Virus record (IMG/VR): IMGVR_UViG_3300028763_000015
Coordinates: 1-41,649 of that record
Source: a virus
Reading direction: 5' to 3' (one strand)
DNA length: 41,649 nt
The notes under the pieces are model-generated. The model saw only the letters and a program-made list of their open reading frames with translations, did no database searches and was not told the DNA's origin. Numbering within the stretch: position 1 is the first letter of the stretch; each line of letters opens with the position of its first letter. Made by a program: the position numbers and the translations under genes. This document shows, one piece after another, positions 22,638-30,354 of the stretch.

Positions 22638-22655
22638 AAAATAGTTGTATCTTTG
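22627..22655 (+). promoter_or_regulatory. Bacteroidota-type promoter
   Basis: TTG at 22627-22629, 18 nt, TATCTTTG at 22648-22655. The frame of the next gene is open through this promoter with a TTG codon, which is why the start is placed downstream at 22681. Confidence 0.6.
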
Positions 22656-22680
22656 TATCATAATTATAAAACTAAATCAA

Positions 22681-22860
22681 ATGGAAAATCCTTATTATCA
22701 AATGATGATTAAAAATGCAAGAGCATTTGTTCGATCAAGCAAAAATCAAGAAGATGTAGAAAATAGAATTTCTATTTTTGAAATTAGTGAGGTTCTTGCT
22801 ATTTGCACTGGTAAATTAAAAGAAGATATCGTTATTGAACTCGCTGGATTTGATAAATAA
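22681..22860 (+). CDS. Unknown 59-residue protein
   Basis: Starts MENPYYQMMIKNARAFV at the ATG 25 nt after the -7 box. Helical, mixed charge, with IFEISEVLAICTGKLKEDIVIEL. No motif recognised. The in-frame TTG at 22645 falls in the promoter and is rejected as a start. Confidence 0.7.
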   Translation: MENPYYQMMIKNARAFVRSSKNQEDVENRISIFEISEVLAICTGKLKEDIVIELAGFDK

Positions 22861-22875
22861 TCTAAATATATTTAT

Positions 22876-23103
22876 ATGACGAAAGATGAAATTTTACAGC
22901 AAATTAAAAATGAAGCATTAAATAATATTGCTAAAATTTATAATCCAAAATATAAGTTTGATTATTATGAATGTGATAATATAGGAGAGTATGGAGGTGA
23001 AGATGTAAGTTGTTCTGAACAAAGAGAGAACAAAATCAGTTCTATTATTGAAAAAATGAATAAAGACATTGAAGAAACTAAGAAAAAATATAAATTTAAA
23101 TAA
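22876..23103 (+). CDS. Unknown small protein
   Basis: 75 residues; an N-terminal helix (MTKDEILQQIKNEALNNIAK), a Tyr/Cys-containing centre (YYECDNIGEYGGEDVSC), and a basic helix at the end (EETKKKYKFK). No clear motif; two Cys are too few for a zinc claim. Confidence 0.7.
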   Translation: MTKDEILQQIKNEALNNIAKIYNPKYKFDYYECDNIGEYGGEDVSCSEQRENKISSIIEKMNKDIEETKKKYKFK

Positions 23104-23106
23104 TTT

Positions 23107-23613
23107 ATGAATATATTAGAAAATTGCAAGAAAAAAATAGAAGAATGTTTTGGTATTATTGATTGGGAGTTTGTTGTAGTTCAGCCTGACAATGATGTCG
23201 TTACACACTATAGATTCAAAAACAAAGATGGTTATAAAGCCTTTGTGACAGTAATTAATGGAACTGAAATATGGAGTCCTTTAGTCACTGATGCGAATGA
23301 TGATGAAGTATTATCAATAAAAGACAATAGGATTGAAGAAAAGTATAAGGGTAGGGACAGAAGTGAAATAAATACTGATGAAGCTATATTTTTATGTTAT
23401 GTTGAAGATGATGTCATTTGTTGTGTTATTGATTATAAAGCAGAAGATGAATCATACGATGATATTGAATGTGTTAATCATCCAGATTTTAATGAATATT
23501 GGGATTGTGTTCAAGAGAATATTTTTGAAACTGATCATTTTACTACTATTGAATCTGCTAATGATTGGTTAATATCAATTGGTATGGAATATGATTCAAA
23601 ACTAAATCATTAA
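23107..23613 (+). CDS. Unknown acidic protein
   Basis: 168 residues, strongly acidic, alternating strands (WEFVVVQPDND, KAFVTVINGTEIW, AIFLCYVEDDVICCVIDY) and a final helical stretch. No catalytic motif or signal. Such an acidic alpha/beta profile is compatible with an inhibitor or DNA mimic, but nothing specific supports this. Confidence 0.75.
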   Translation: MNILENCKKKIEECFGIIDWEFVVVQPDNDVVTHYRFKNKDGYKAFVTVINGTEIWSPLVTDANDDEVLSIKDNRIEEKYKGRDRSEINTDEAIFLCYVEDDVICCVIDYKAEDESYDDIECVNHPDFNEYWDCVQENIFETDHFTTIESANDWLISIGMEYDSKLNH

Positions 23614-23624
23614 ATACTTCAGAA

Positions 23625-23930
23625 GTGAAAAATATCATATTTATTCTATTTTTATTTATGAGTAGTTATGTTTCATCTCAGAATAGAGTGACTACATCGG
23701 TAGGAGTTACACTTATATCTATTAAAGATACAACTATTAATACAGCCATGATGCTTGAAACCAACAAGACATATACATTATCAAAAGGAATGTCCATTCA
23801 ATACATGAACAGAACATATGAAAGACCTTTAAATATTGTTAAAATGTCAAATGGTAAAGAAAAATGGACATATGATAAAACTGTGGTGTATATGAAAGAT
23901 GGAAAGATAGATATCATCAGGAATTTATAA
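23625..23930 (+). CDS. Small exported protein (signal peptide)
   Basis: 101 residues from a GTG at 23625. The GTG is chosen because it gives a complete signal peptide, MKNIIFILFLFMSSYVSSQ, with likely cleavage near Ser-Gln; the first ATG lies inside that peptide. The mature part is beta-rich (VTTSVGVTLISIKDTT, SMQYMN-like strands, WTYDKTVVYMKDGKIDII). A periplasmic or surface protein of unknown function, possibly acting on the host envelope. Confidence 0.7.
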   Translation: MKNIIFILFLFMSSYVSSQNRVTTSVGVTLISIKDTTINTAMMLETNKTYTLSKGMSIQYMNRTYERPLNIVKMSNGKEKWTYDKTVVYMKDGKIDIIRNL

Positions 23931-23946
23931 TAAAAATTAAATAATC

Positions 23947-24321
23947 ATGAAAATAGAAGATATTAAACCACTTGGAAATTTCAAAGAAGTTTTAGAGAAA
24001 TTTAGAGAAAAAGCTGACTCTATAATAACAAGATGTCACAAAGAAAAAGTTTATAACTCTGCACTTGCAATATTAATAAAGTCAATTTGTGGAGAGTTTT
24101 GTGTTATTGATGTATTATCAGATGGAATTAGAAATAATAAAGGGTGGAACATAGAAGAAATGAAAATTGACTTGTTATATACACACTTGATTATAATGGA
24201 TTTAAATGATGTCGCTCAACTTTATTTAAATGGATTTAAAATGGACTCAAGAGAAAAACAACTACAAGAAATGGTAGATATGGATAATGATATTTTTGGT
24301 GAGTTAAAAATAGAACAATGA
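23947..24321 (+). CDS. Unknown helical protein
   Basis: 124 residues, helical throughout (FKEVLEKFREKADSIITRCHKEK; SALAILIKSICGEFCVIDVL). No motif. Coupled to the next gene by ATGA at 24318-24321. Confidence 0.75.
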   Translation: MKIEDIKPLGNFKEVLEKFREKADSIITRCHKEKVYNSALAILIKSICGEFCVIDVLSDGIRNNKGWNIEEMKIDLLYTHLIIMDLNDVAQLYLNGFKMDSREKQLQEMVDMDNDIFGELKIEQ

Positions 24322-24632
24322 TAAAATCAAGATGCAAAAAATTCATACTGAGAAACTTTGATAAGTTTGAATATGATAGTAAGAATGAACATTTTTTTCT
24401 TCATAAGAAAAATGGTTATTATACAGATATAACTATTAATCTATCGACTTGTGGTGATGATGATAGGTTTTACACAGTTTGTTATTGGGGTAATAGAGAT
24501 TCATGGTTATGGATTTTTAGAGAAGATTTTATATTCACAGAAAACATCATCAGAAAAAGTAAGCACACAGAAATAGACACTCAGATAATAAATATTCTTA
24601 AAGCAAAAAAATATTATTATGAAAACATTTGA
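24318..24632 (+). CDS. Unknown protein, paralogue of next gene
   Basis: 104 residues. The core HFFLHKKNGYYTDITINLS...YTVCYWGNRDSWLWIFREDFIFT matches the next gene's core (VFQMYFKDSYYTDMTIKLK...YVVIFWGNRKSIMWDIRKDYYFT). It has no membrane segment. Both are likely products of a local duplication. Function unknown. Confidence 0.75.
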   Translation: MIKSRCKKFILRNFDKFEYDSKNEHFFLHKKNGYYTDITINLSTCGDDDRFYTVCYWGNRDSWLWIFREDFIFTENIIRKSKHTEIDTQIINILKAKKYYYENI

Positions 24633-25044
24633 AAACATTTTATTTATAATTTGGTTCACATTATTATTTACTGTAATTTCAGGATTAATATATTCTTATT
24701 CTGTTAAATTATCAGAAAAATCAGATTTTATCAATTCTAAATATAAAGATTGTATTATTGAAAATGGAGAACACTTAAAATCAGGTGAATATAATAACTT
24801 AAAAAACAAAGTATTTCAAATGTATTTCAAAGATAGTTATTATACTGATATGACAATTAAACTTAAATCAGATAGCTCATATGTTGTGATATTTTGGGGT
24901 AATAGAAAATCAATAATGTGGGATATTAGGAAAGATTACTATTTCACAGTTGAGATACCATATAATAGAAGCATAGGTAAAGATGTATCAAAAGACATAA
25001 CAATACTTGAAATTTGCAAATTAACTCAATTATATGATAATTAA
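24619..25044 (+). CDS. Membrane-anchored paralogue of 24318-24632
   Basis: 141 residues. An N-terminal hydrophobic helix (about 8-27, ILFIIWFTLLFTVISGLIYS) precedes the YYTD...WGNR...(I/F)RKDYYFT core shared with the previous gene. It overlaps that gene by 14 nt. The pair suggests a soluble and an anchored version of the same small domain. Confidence 0.75.
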   Translation: MKTFENILFIIWFTLLFTVISGLIYSYSVKLSEKSDFINSKYKDCIIENGEHLKSGEYNNLKNKVFQMYFKDSYYTDMTIKLKSDSSYVVIFWGNRKSIMWDIRKDYYFTVEIPYNRSIGKDVSKDITILEICKLTQLYDN

Positions 25045-25047
25045 TAT

Positions 25048-25563
25048 ATGAAATCAATTGTAAATAAAGATAATGATTTAATTTCAAGATATTTGAAAAT
25101 TAGGCAAGAACTTATTGAAGAATACAAAAAAACAACGTGTGAAGATGAAGAATTCAGAAAATATTTTTTATCTAAATTTGTTGAAAAAGACGGTAGTGTT
25201 GATTCATTGTTATTTGAATATGATAGAAGTATAATTAAATCTAAATTGACGGAGAAATCATACAATCTAATTGATGAGAATTATTTAGAATTAGTTGATA
25301 ATGACTTCATTGCATATGAACACAGATATGGTCACGTATCTTTTAAAACAAAAGAAGAAAGAACTGAATGGTTAATAAAAAAATCAGATGATGATTATGA
25401 TGCTTTTAAATTTTTTGATTGTATTGAATTGAAAGAAATAAAAGGCACAATTGAAAATAATTATAATGATTTTATAAATAAAATTGAAAATGGATATGTG
25501 ATTTTCATAAAGTCAGATAGTTTATTTAGTGATAATTTAATATGCAATTTCATTGAAGAATAA
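25048..25563 (+). CDS. Unknown acidic protein
   Basis: 171 residues, helical N-terminal half (ISRYLKIRQELIEEYKKT) and mixed C-terminal half. No membrane segment or motif. 3 nt after the previous gene, so co-translated or coupled. Confidence 0.75.
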   Translation: MKSIVNKDNDLISRYLKIRQELIEEYKKTTCEDEEFRKYFLSKFVEKDGSVDSLLFEYDRSIIKSKLTEKSYNLIDENYLELVDNDFIAYEHRYGHVSFKTKEERTEWLIKKSDDDYDAFKFFDCIELKEIKGTIENNYNDFINKIENGYVIFIKSDSLFSDNLICNFIEE

Positions 25564-25578
25564 TAACACAATATATTT

Positions 25579-25914
25579 ATGAAGCAATTAAGATTTACGA
25601 CAACAAATCCACATGGTATGTTCTCTTCAAGTGACAGAGAATTATTAATATCTACTGATGATATTAATTTAGGAGTTCTAAGTAATTACTCAGCAAAAGG
25701 AAAAGGTGCATACATACATGGTGATGCTGAAGAATTAGCAGAATTTGATATTCCTGTTTTCTTAGATGGTGATTATGAACAACTTGATTTACCTATTGAA
25801 GAACAAGACATATTGATGATGTTACCTTCTGGTAATTATCAATGTACTTCTGATTTATCATACAAATCAATGATAATTGAAGATGAGTATTATCTAATTA
25901 CTCTTAAAAAATAA
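25579..25914 (+). CDS. Unknown acidic protein
   Basis: 111 residues, beta-rich, N-terminal MKQLRFTTTNPHGMFSSSDR, acidic centre (GDAEELAEFDIPVFLDGDYEQ). No motif. 3 nt from the next gene. Confidence 0.75.
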   Translation: MKQLRFTTTNPHGMFSSSDRELLISTDDINLGVLSNYSAKGKGAYIHGDAEELAEFDIPVFLDGDYEQLDLPIEEQDILMMLPSGNYQCTSDLSYKSMIIEDEYYLITLKK

Positions 25915-25917
25915 ATA

Positions 25918-26430
25918 ATGAACAAAAAAGTATATTATAAAACAGATTGTAAAAAATTGATACAGTATAATGAAAATACTGATACTTTTTCTATAAGAAA
26001 TGAAACAAAAAAAGTAGACAAAAGAATATCAATTAATGAATTTCGTCTTCTTAACACTACTATCATAAAATCTCAAGAGTTCTGTAGATTAATGAATATT
26101 CATTTCAATAGTATTAAAGATTCTTGGATGTTTGATGGTACAGAATATCAAAGTTTAGATAACTTTGAATATAAGGATTATAATTTATCAGATAATTATA
26201 ATCTTGGCAAAGAAGTACCATTTCATGAAATTCCAAGTAGGTATAATCCTGATCACAAAAGAAATATGATTCTTGTGTATCATTGGGGTAAAGTTTACTA
26301 TCATGACATTTCATATAATGGAGAGAAAACAGGTAGTTTGTATGACACAAAAACATTAAATTCTGTTCAATGGTGTAAATTAAAAAATTGTGCACCAATA
26401 TTCAATAAAACATCTAAAAAAATAATGTAA
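25918..26430 (+). CDS. Unknown protein
   Basis: 170 residues, mixed alpha/beta, rich in Asn, Tyr, Asp and Lys. The YHWGKVYYHDISYNGEK stretch and several His residues are noticeable, but no metal-binding spacing that I recognise. Adjacent to 26432-26764 (1 nt gap). Confidence 0.75.
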   Translation: MNKKVYYKTDCKKLIQYNENTDTFSIRNETKKVDKRISINEFRLLNTTIIKSQEFCRLMNIHFNSIKDSWMFDGTEYQSLDNFEYKDYNLSDNYNLGKEVPFHEIPSRYNPDHKRNMILVYHWGKVYYHDISYNGEKTGSLYDTKTLNSVQWCKLKNCAPIFNKTSKKIM

Positions 26431-26431
26431 C

Positions 26432-26764
26432 ATGAAAGTAAAATTAGAAAAATTCTACAATGAAATGAAAAATTTTGTGAATAGTGATGATAATGAAGGA
26501 TATTCAGTGTTTGACTATTTATCAGAAGTAGGCGATATGATGAATAAATACGATTTAACTACTGATGATTTAAAAGAAATTGTTAATTTATATCCTAATG
26601 ATTCAGATGTCATAAGATTTGTGAAAGGTCAATTAGAATTTGAAATTGAAGAAAAAAAGGAAATAGATAATATTAATATTTTACTAAAAAATAGTGGAGT
26701 TTTAGATATTGACAATTTTCATAAAGGTTTAAAAAAATTAGGATATAAAATAAGTTTAATCTAA
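26432..26764 (+). CDS. Unknown helical acidic protein
   Basis: 110 residues, helical, acidic (DEVGDMMNKYDLTTDDLKEIV-like segments), no motif. In the 22681-27266 run. Confidence 0.7.
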   Translation: MKVKLEKFYNEMKNFVNSDDNEGYSVFDYLSEVGDMMNKYDLTTDDLKEIVNLYPNDSDVIRFVKGQLEFEIEEKKEIDNINILLKNSGVLDIDNFHKGLKKLGYKISLI

Positions 26765-26772
26765 ATAATTAA

Positions 26773-27066
26773 ATGAAGGAATTAATTGAACAATTAAAAA
26801 AAAGTTGTGATGACTTAGAATTAATTTCTGAACTTACTTTAAAATATAAGGATATTAAAGTAGTCGGAGAAATGCTTTTCTACAAAAAATTGGAGGAAGG
26901 TATTCTTAATAAATTGATGAATGCTAACGTGCATCAATTGGAAATTATGAAGAATTCATATAAATTCAGATATTATAAAGATGAATACACTGATAAACTC
27001 ATTGACATTGCAATAATAAATGTAACAAGAAAGAATAAATTAAATAAATTAAATTTAATAAATTAA
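26773..27066 (+). CDS. Unknown helical protein with KLNKLN tail
   Basis: 97 residues; helices MKELIEQLKKSCDDLELISE and VGEMLFYKKLEEGILNKLMN, ending INVTRKNKLNKLNLIN. The tail matches the small-protein family although the body is helical, not barrel-like; so the tail is carried by at least two different folds. Confidence 0.75.
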   Translation: MKELIEQLKKSCDDLELISELTLKYKDIKVVGEMLFYKKLEEGILNKLMNANVHQLEIMKNSYKFRYYKDEYTDKLIDIAIINVTRKNKLNKLNLIN

Positions 27067-27068
27067 TC

Positions 27069-27266
27069 ATGGAAAAACTAAATGTTCTACTTTTTTTAGA
27101 AATTATATCACTTATGATATGCATTATATGTCATTTATCATCATTTATTACTAAAATAAAATTTCATTGGAAATTATATCCAACAACAGCAATTATTATA
27201 TTAATGATTTTTCTATTTTCTATGTATATTGTTCAGCCACTCGCTCAATGGTTGAATGTTGGATAA
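27069..27266 (+). CDS. Small two-helix membrane protein
   Basis: 65 residues with hydrophobic helices at about 5-27 and 38-58 and a short basic loop (TKIKFHWK). It could be a second holin or antiholin, or another inner-membrane protein. The gene is 2 nt after 26773-27066 and before a strong terminator. Confidence 0.65.
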   Translation: MEKLNVLLFLEIISLMICIICHLSSFITKIKFHWKLYPTTAIIILMIFLFSMYIVQPLAQWLNVG

Positions 27267-27282
27267 AAATAAAAAAGTCATT

Positions 27283-27314
27283 AAAAAAGTCAGAATATTT
27301 ATTCTGACTTTTTT
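27283..27314 (+). terminator. Intrinsic terminator
   Basis: A perfect 14-bp stem (27283-27296 with 27301-27314), core GTCAGAAT, 4-nt loop, A-run and T-run. It closes the long plus-strand unit from 22106. Confidence 0.85.
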
Positions 27315-27349
27315 ATTAAACTATTTCATCTTATATATATACAAATATT

Positions 27350-27661
27350 ATGTCAAATTGGAATTATAGAATATTAGCAAGAAGAATAGCATCAGATTCA
27401 TACTCAGATGTACATTTTGGTGTTTATGAGGTGTATTATAATGATGAAACTAATATACCTGAAGCTTGTACAGAAAATCCAATAACAATATTATCATATG
27501 AAGGTGAATGTGAAGATCCAATTGAATCAATACAATGGCAATTAGATGTCATAAAAGAAGCAACTAAAAAACCAGTATTAGATTATGATAACTTTCCAAA
27601 TGAGTATGTTAAGCATCTAAGAAAAAAAAAATTGAAACAAATTGGAAGTAAACTTACGTAA
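27350..27661 (+). CDS. Conserved hypothetical phage protein (WNYR start)
   Basis: 103 residues. MSNWNYRILAR, then FGVYEVYYNDETNIP and a helical end with KKPVLDYDNFP. I recall the WNYR...EVYYDE...KPVL order from a widespread small hypothetical protein in phages and plasmids; unverified. It ends HLRKKKLKQIGSKLT, a relative of the local tail. A TTATATATATACAAA stretch upstream (27331-27345) is like the A/T-only promoter motif. Confidence 0.8.
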   Translation: MSNWNYRILARRIASDSYSDVHFGVYEVYYNDETNIPEACTENPITILSYEGECEDPIESIQWQLDVIKEATKKPVLDYDNFPNEYVKHLRKKKLKQIGSKLT

Positions 27662-27797
27662 ACTTTTCACTTATGATATAGTAGCAAATCCAGCATTTTA
27701 TAACTGTACATTTAAAATAATATATGATAGAGAAGCTGAAATAAAAAAACTTAAAAATGATAGAATAGAAAAAATAAATAGATTAAATAATCTATAA
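27642..27797 (+). CDS. Possible 51-residue gene with TTG start
   Basis: An open frame from TTG at 27642, overlapping the previous gene by 20 nt. The C-terminus reads DRIEKINRLNNL, similar to the KLxKLN tail. An upstream TGA in the same frame rules out simple frameshift extension of 27350-27661. No ATG. It may be a small family member or a decayed gene. Confidence 0.35.
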   Translation: MEVNLRKLFTYDIVANPAFYNCTFKIIYDREAEIKKLKNDRIEKINRLNNL

Positions 27798-27798
27798 A

Positions 27799-28263
27799 TT
27801 ATTTTTCAGTATTTTCATCAAACTTATTCAAATTGTACATTTTGATCATATAAATTATATGTTTGTCCCATGTTCTGGTTTCTGAATATCCTCCTCTTTT
27901 AATATTATGTACCCATATATTATAATCAGTAACATTATTTGTAATTAAAGTATTATAATACTTTCTTTTTGAAATAAATTCACAAAAATGTCTAAATGAT
28001 GTTGAATCATTTTCATAACGTTTATAATGATTTCCTTGTTTTACTCCAAAGTAATTATGCTTAGTTTTACTTAATTTACTTGTTCCAGATCCACTTTCCC
28101 ATAGAGAAATTGAAAGAATTACACTAACTGGAATTTTAAACTCATTGCTTAGTGACATAGATAATTTATCGAATTTATCTATAAATTTTGTTTGGACTGT
28201 TTGTGAATTAGTATACATACTAAAAGCCAATAGCATTATTATGCCTATTAAAATTTTTCTCAT
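27799..28263 (-). CDS. Exported glucosaminidase (endolysin candidate)
   Basis: 154 residues from the ATG at 28263, chosen because it gives a signal peptide (MRKILIGIIMLLAFSMYTNS, cleaved near Ser-Gln); the frame is open further upstream. The mature part matches FlgJ/LytF-type N-acetylglucosaminidases: FKIPVSVILSISLWESGSG with the catalytic Glu at ~56, then KLSKTKHNYFGVK (70-75 NYFGVK), FRHFCEFISKRKYY and a WDKHIIYMIK end. It cleaves glycan strands of peptidoglycan. Export by the Sec pathway would put it in the periplasm without a holin. Single gene on the minus strand. Confidence 0.85.
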   Translation of the reverse strand: MRKILIGIIMLLAFSMYTNSQTVQTKFIDKFDKLSMSLSNEFKIPVSVILSISLWESGSGTSKLSKTKHNYFGVKQGNHYKRYENDSTSFRHFCEFISKRKYYNTLITNNVTDYNIWVHNIKRGGYSETRTWDKHIIYMIKMYNLNKFDENTEK

Positions 28264-28336
28264 GTCTTTAATTTGTTTTTGATTGATGATTTCAAAAAAT
28301 AGGATGTTGTATAAATCCAAAGTAATAAAATAGTTA

Positions 28337-28381
28337 AATCTGCCTATAAGATATGATTCGCAGTAAGGAAATCAGCAGATT
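28337..28381. other. Possible structured RNA: two stacked stems
   Basis: AATCTGC (28337-28343) pairs with GCAGATT (28375-28381). Inside, TGATT (28354-28358) pairs with AATCA (28370-28374), leaving a 10-nt bulge and an 11-nt loop. No T-run. Strand cannot be decided; on the minus strand it would sit in the leader of the glucosaminidase gene. Confidence 0.3.
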
Positions 28382-28626
28382 AAAAATCATCAATTAATTA
28401 TAAAATTAGGTGATTCTAATTTGATTTATAATTATTGTATATGTTATTATATAGTAATAAATAGTTACCATAAATTAACTCAGTATGTTATTGTATAGGT
28501 ACAAATAAATAAATAGTTTATCTTTATTTGTAATTAACTAATAATCAGAATTTTAATATCATAGTTAAAAATCATTAAACAATCACAATAGTCATTTATA
28601 TAATGAATATAATGAATATAAAGAAG

Positions 28627-28634
28627 TATCTTTG
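28627..28634 (+). promoter_or_regulatory. -7 box of a Bacteroidota-type promoter
   Basis: TATCTTTG, 29 nt before the ATG at 28664; no clear TTG at -33. The direct repeat TAATGAATA precedes it and might bind a regulator. Confidence 0.5.
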
Positions 28635-28663
28635 CATTCATAATCATTATAAATGTAAACACA

Positions 28664-28861
28664 ATGAAATTTAAAGAATTAGACGAAATTTTACAATTAA
28701 GACTTAAAAAATCTTGTAGATTAAATGAATCTTTGAATGGCTGGCTACCTTCAAGTGAAGATTATGTTTATATGAAAGATGATGAGGTTGTAGAAATATT
28801 CTCAAATAATTTAGAAATAGAATTTAAAGATAATAATATCACATCTGTGAATAAGTATTAA
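28664..28861 (+). CDS. Unknown small acidic protein
   Basis: 65 residues, MKFKELDEILQLRLKKSC then acidic beta-like end. Contains SCRLNESLNGW. Convergent and overlapping by 23 nt with the ADP-ribosyltransferase-like gene. It has its own promoter. Function unknown. Confidence 0.65.
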   Translation: MKFKELDEILQLRLKKSCRLNESLNGWLPSSEDYVYMKDDEVVEIFSNNLEIEFKDNNITSVNKY

Positions 28862-29462
28862 TCTTATTTTTTCTATATTTGACTTTGGATAAATATTTAT
28901 CGTCGTTTGATATTATTTCATAAGGAATATTATTTTTTTTTAGTAATTCAATTTCATTTGATCTATCTCTATTACTATAAATAATATATACTTTTTTTAT
29001 ATATTTTATTGAAACTTCATTTGATACTATAATTTCTTCTGATATATTAAAATCATATGCATCTTTATTTGTTTTAATATCCCAATATTCTTTTCCAAAT
29101 TCTTTTAATCTAAGTTCTTGTGCAATTGATAATCCTTTAGTTTTATTTTTTGGTAATTTTAGGTAATAATCCAAATTTTCAACAATAGGAATAATCTTAT
29201 ATTTATCACTTAGTTTCTGAGTATCAAATTCAATAACGCAATTACCATAACCTACTGCAGTTGAAAAATTTCTAGTCACTGATATTCCAATTCCATCTTT
29301 TATTCCTAAATTTCTTCTCATATCAGAACTCCATTGGTTACCCCATTCGCTTTTTAGTAATTTTATTTTGCCGTCAAGTAAAATATTTTTTAATTCATTA
29401 ACTCCCTTATAAAGATTATAATTTTTTGACTCTAATATAAATTCTTCAAATAATATTTTCAT
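28839..29462 (-). CDS. Putative ADP-ribosyltransferase-fold protein with capsid-targeting-like N-terminus
   Basis: 207 residues. MKILFEEFILES is close to the T4 capsid-targeting sequence MKTYQEFIxE, with the cleavage-type triplet ILE at 9-11. NLYKG (16-20) sits where ADP-ribosyltransferases have LYRG or LYHG; GISVTRNFSTAVGYG (58-73) resembles the second conserved strand, and SEEIIV (141-146) the catalytic-Glu region. The Lys in LYKG is unusual and may affect NAD binding. T4 Alt is a packaged, injected ADP-ribosyltransferase that modifies host RNA polymerase; this gene has the same combination. Fold assignment is from motif recall and needs structural confirmation. Confidence 0.6.
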   Translation of the reverse strand: MKILFEEFILESKNYNLYKGVNELKNILLDGKIKLLKSEWGNQWSSDMRRNLGIKDGIGISVTRNFSTAVGYGNCVIEFDTQKLSDKYKIIPIVENLDYYLKLPKNKTKGLSIAQELRLKEFGKEYWDIKTNKDAYDFNISEEIIVSNEVSIKYIKKVYIIYSNRDRSNEIELLKKNNIPYEIISNDDKYLSKVKYRKNKINTYSQM

Positions 29463-29500
29463 AAAGTTATATATTATTTTTTTATATCAAATTTAATTAG

Positions 29501-29508
29501 TATCTTTG
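29501..29508 (+). promoter_or_regulatory. -7 box of a Bacteroidota-type promoter
   Basis: TATCTTTG in the divergent gap, 24 nt before the ATG at 29533. The TTG in this box is in frame with the next gene but cannot be its start. Confidence 0.55.
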
Positions 29509-29532
29509 TACATAATTAAAAACATAAACAAA

Positions 29533-30324
29533 ATGCTAAAAGAAATTTTTAAGTTCAGTGAAGACAGTTTTAAAAATGACATAGTTTATGAAAATAAACT
29601 TATTAAGAAGTTAAAATATAGTTTTGATTATTTACTAAAGTATTTACCTATCAACACTGTTGATGATAAATTCTCTTTTGATGATATAAAAATTAGGGAG
29701 GGTAAAAATTATGATTGGTTTTTCTTAGTTAAAGATGATATTCAATTATTGGTAAGACAATATGGTGGTCATTTCACATTTATTTGTATTAATAAAGATA
29801 AAGAGATTTCATATCATAGTAGAATGTCTGTTTTTACAATCAATGATGATCGTAAAAAAATGGATGACAAAACAAGTGACGAGCATTGTGATAATAATTA
29901 TTTAACAATGGAGGAAATTTTTCCTTCACTATTAGAAATAATTAAAAAAGATAACGTACATACAATTTGGAATCCTCTTTCATTGGTTAGACCTGAATAT
30001 ACAGAAGTTAAAATAGCTCAAATAGGAGAAAATACTCACAGCTTAGATTTATTACTTTTTGCATGTGATGAAGTCTTTCGTATGAATTGCGAATTATTTT
30101 CTGAAAACGAAATGGCTAATAAAATAGCTGAATTTAATGTTGGTGATATGTTAGGTGATGCATATAAGATAACAGAAGTAAAAAAAGATATTGATGAAGA
30201 GTATTTTTATAGTACTGGCTTATCATTCATTAATACAAATTTTCCTGGTAGTAAGGCAGAATGGTCTGATATCTATTCATTGACAAGATATTATTTGGAG
30301 TATATTTTTCCTGAAAATAAATAA
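29533..30324 (+). CDS. Unknown protein
   Basis: 263 residues from the ATG at 29533 (MLKEIFKFSEDSFKNDI). The frame is open to a TTG at 29506, but that lies inside the promoter. Mixed alpha/beta; the N-terminal half is Lys/Phe-rich and the C-terminal half acidic. No motif recognised; no membrane segment. Confidence 0.75.
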   Translation: MLKEIFKFSEDSFKNDIVYENKLIKKLKYSFDYLLKYLPINTVDDKFSFDDIKIREGKNYDWFFLVKDDIQLLVRQYGGHFTFICINKDKEISYHSRMSVFTINDDRKKMDDKTSDEHCDNNYLTMEEIFPSLLEIIKKDNVHTIWNPLSLVRPEYTEVKIAQIGENTHSLDLLLFACDEVFRMNCELFSENEMANKIAEFNVGDMLGDAYKITEVKKDIDEEYFYSTGLSFINTNFPGSKAEWSDIYSLTRYYLEYIFPENK

Positions 30325-30354
30325 ATTTAAAATATATAGAAATAAAATTATTAT

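Larger units (their letters stand above)
28264..28663. other. 400-nt region without a convincing gene
   Basis: It holds the leader of the glucosaminidase gene (minus), a structured element at 28337-28381, A/T-rich sequence with several in-frame stops, the direct repeat TAATGAATA at 28601-28618, and the promoter of 28664 at its right end. No tRNA fold was found. Confidence 0.6.

Noticed and set aside
26114-26398. Minus-strand open frame within 25918-26430
   Set aside because: Composition is typical of an antisense shadow, and there is no start context or promoter.
27618-27632. A-run in 27350-27661 as a programmed frameshift site leading to 27642-27797
   Set aside because: A TGA lies in the +1 frame between the A-run and the second open frame.
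28337-28381. tRNA gene
   Set aside because: Too short, with no anticodon arm or T-loop; no tRNA was recognised anywhere in the window.
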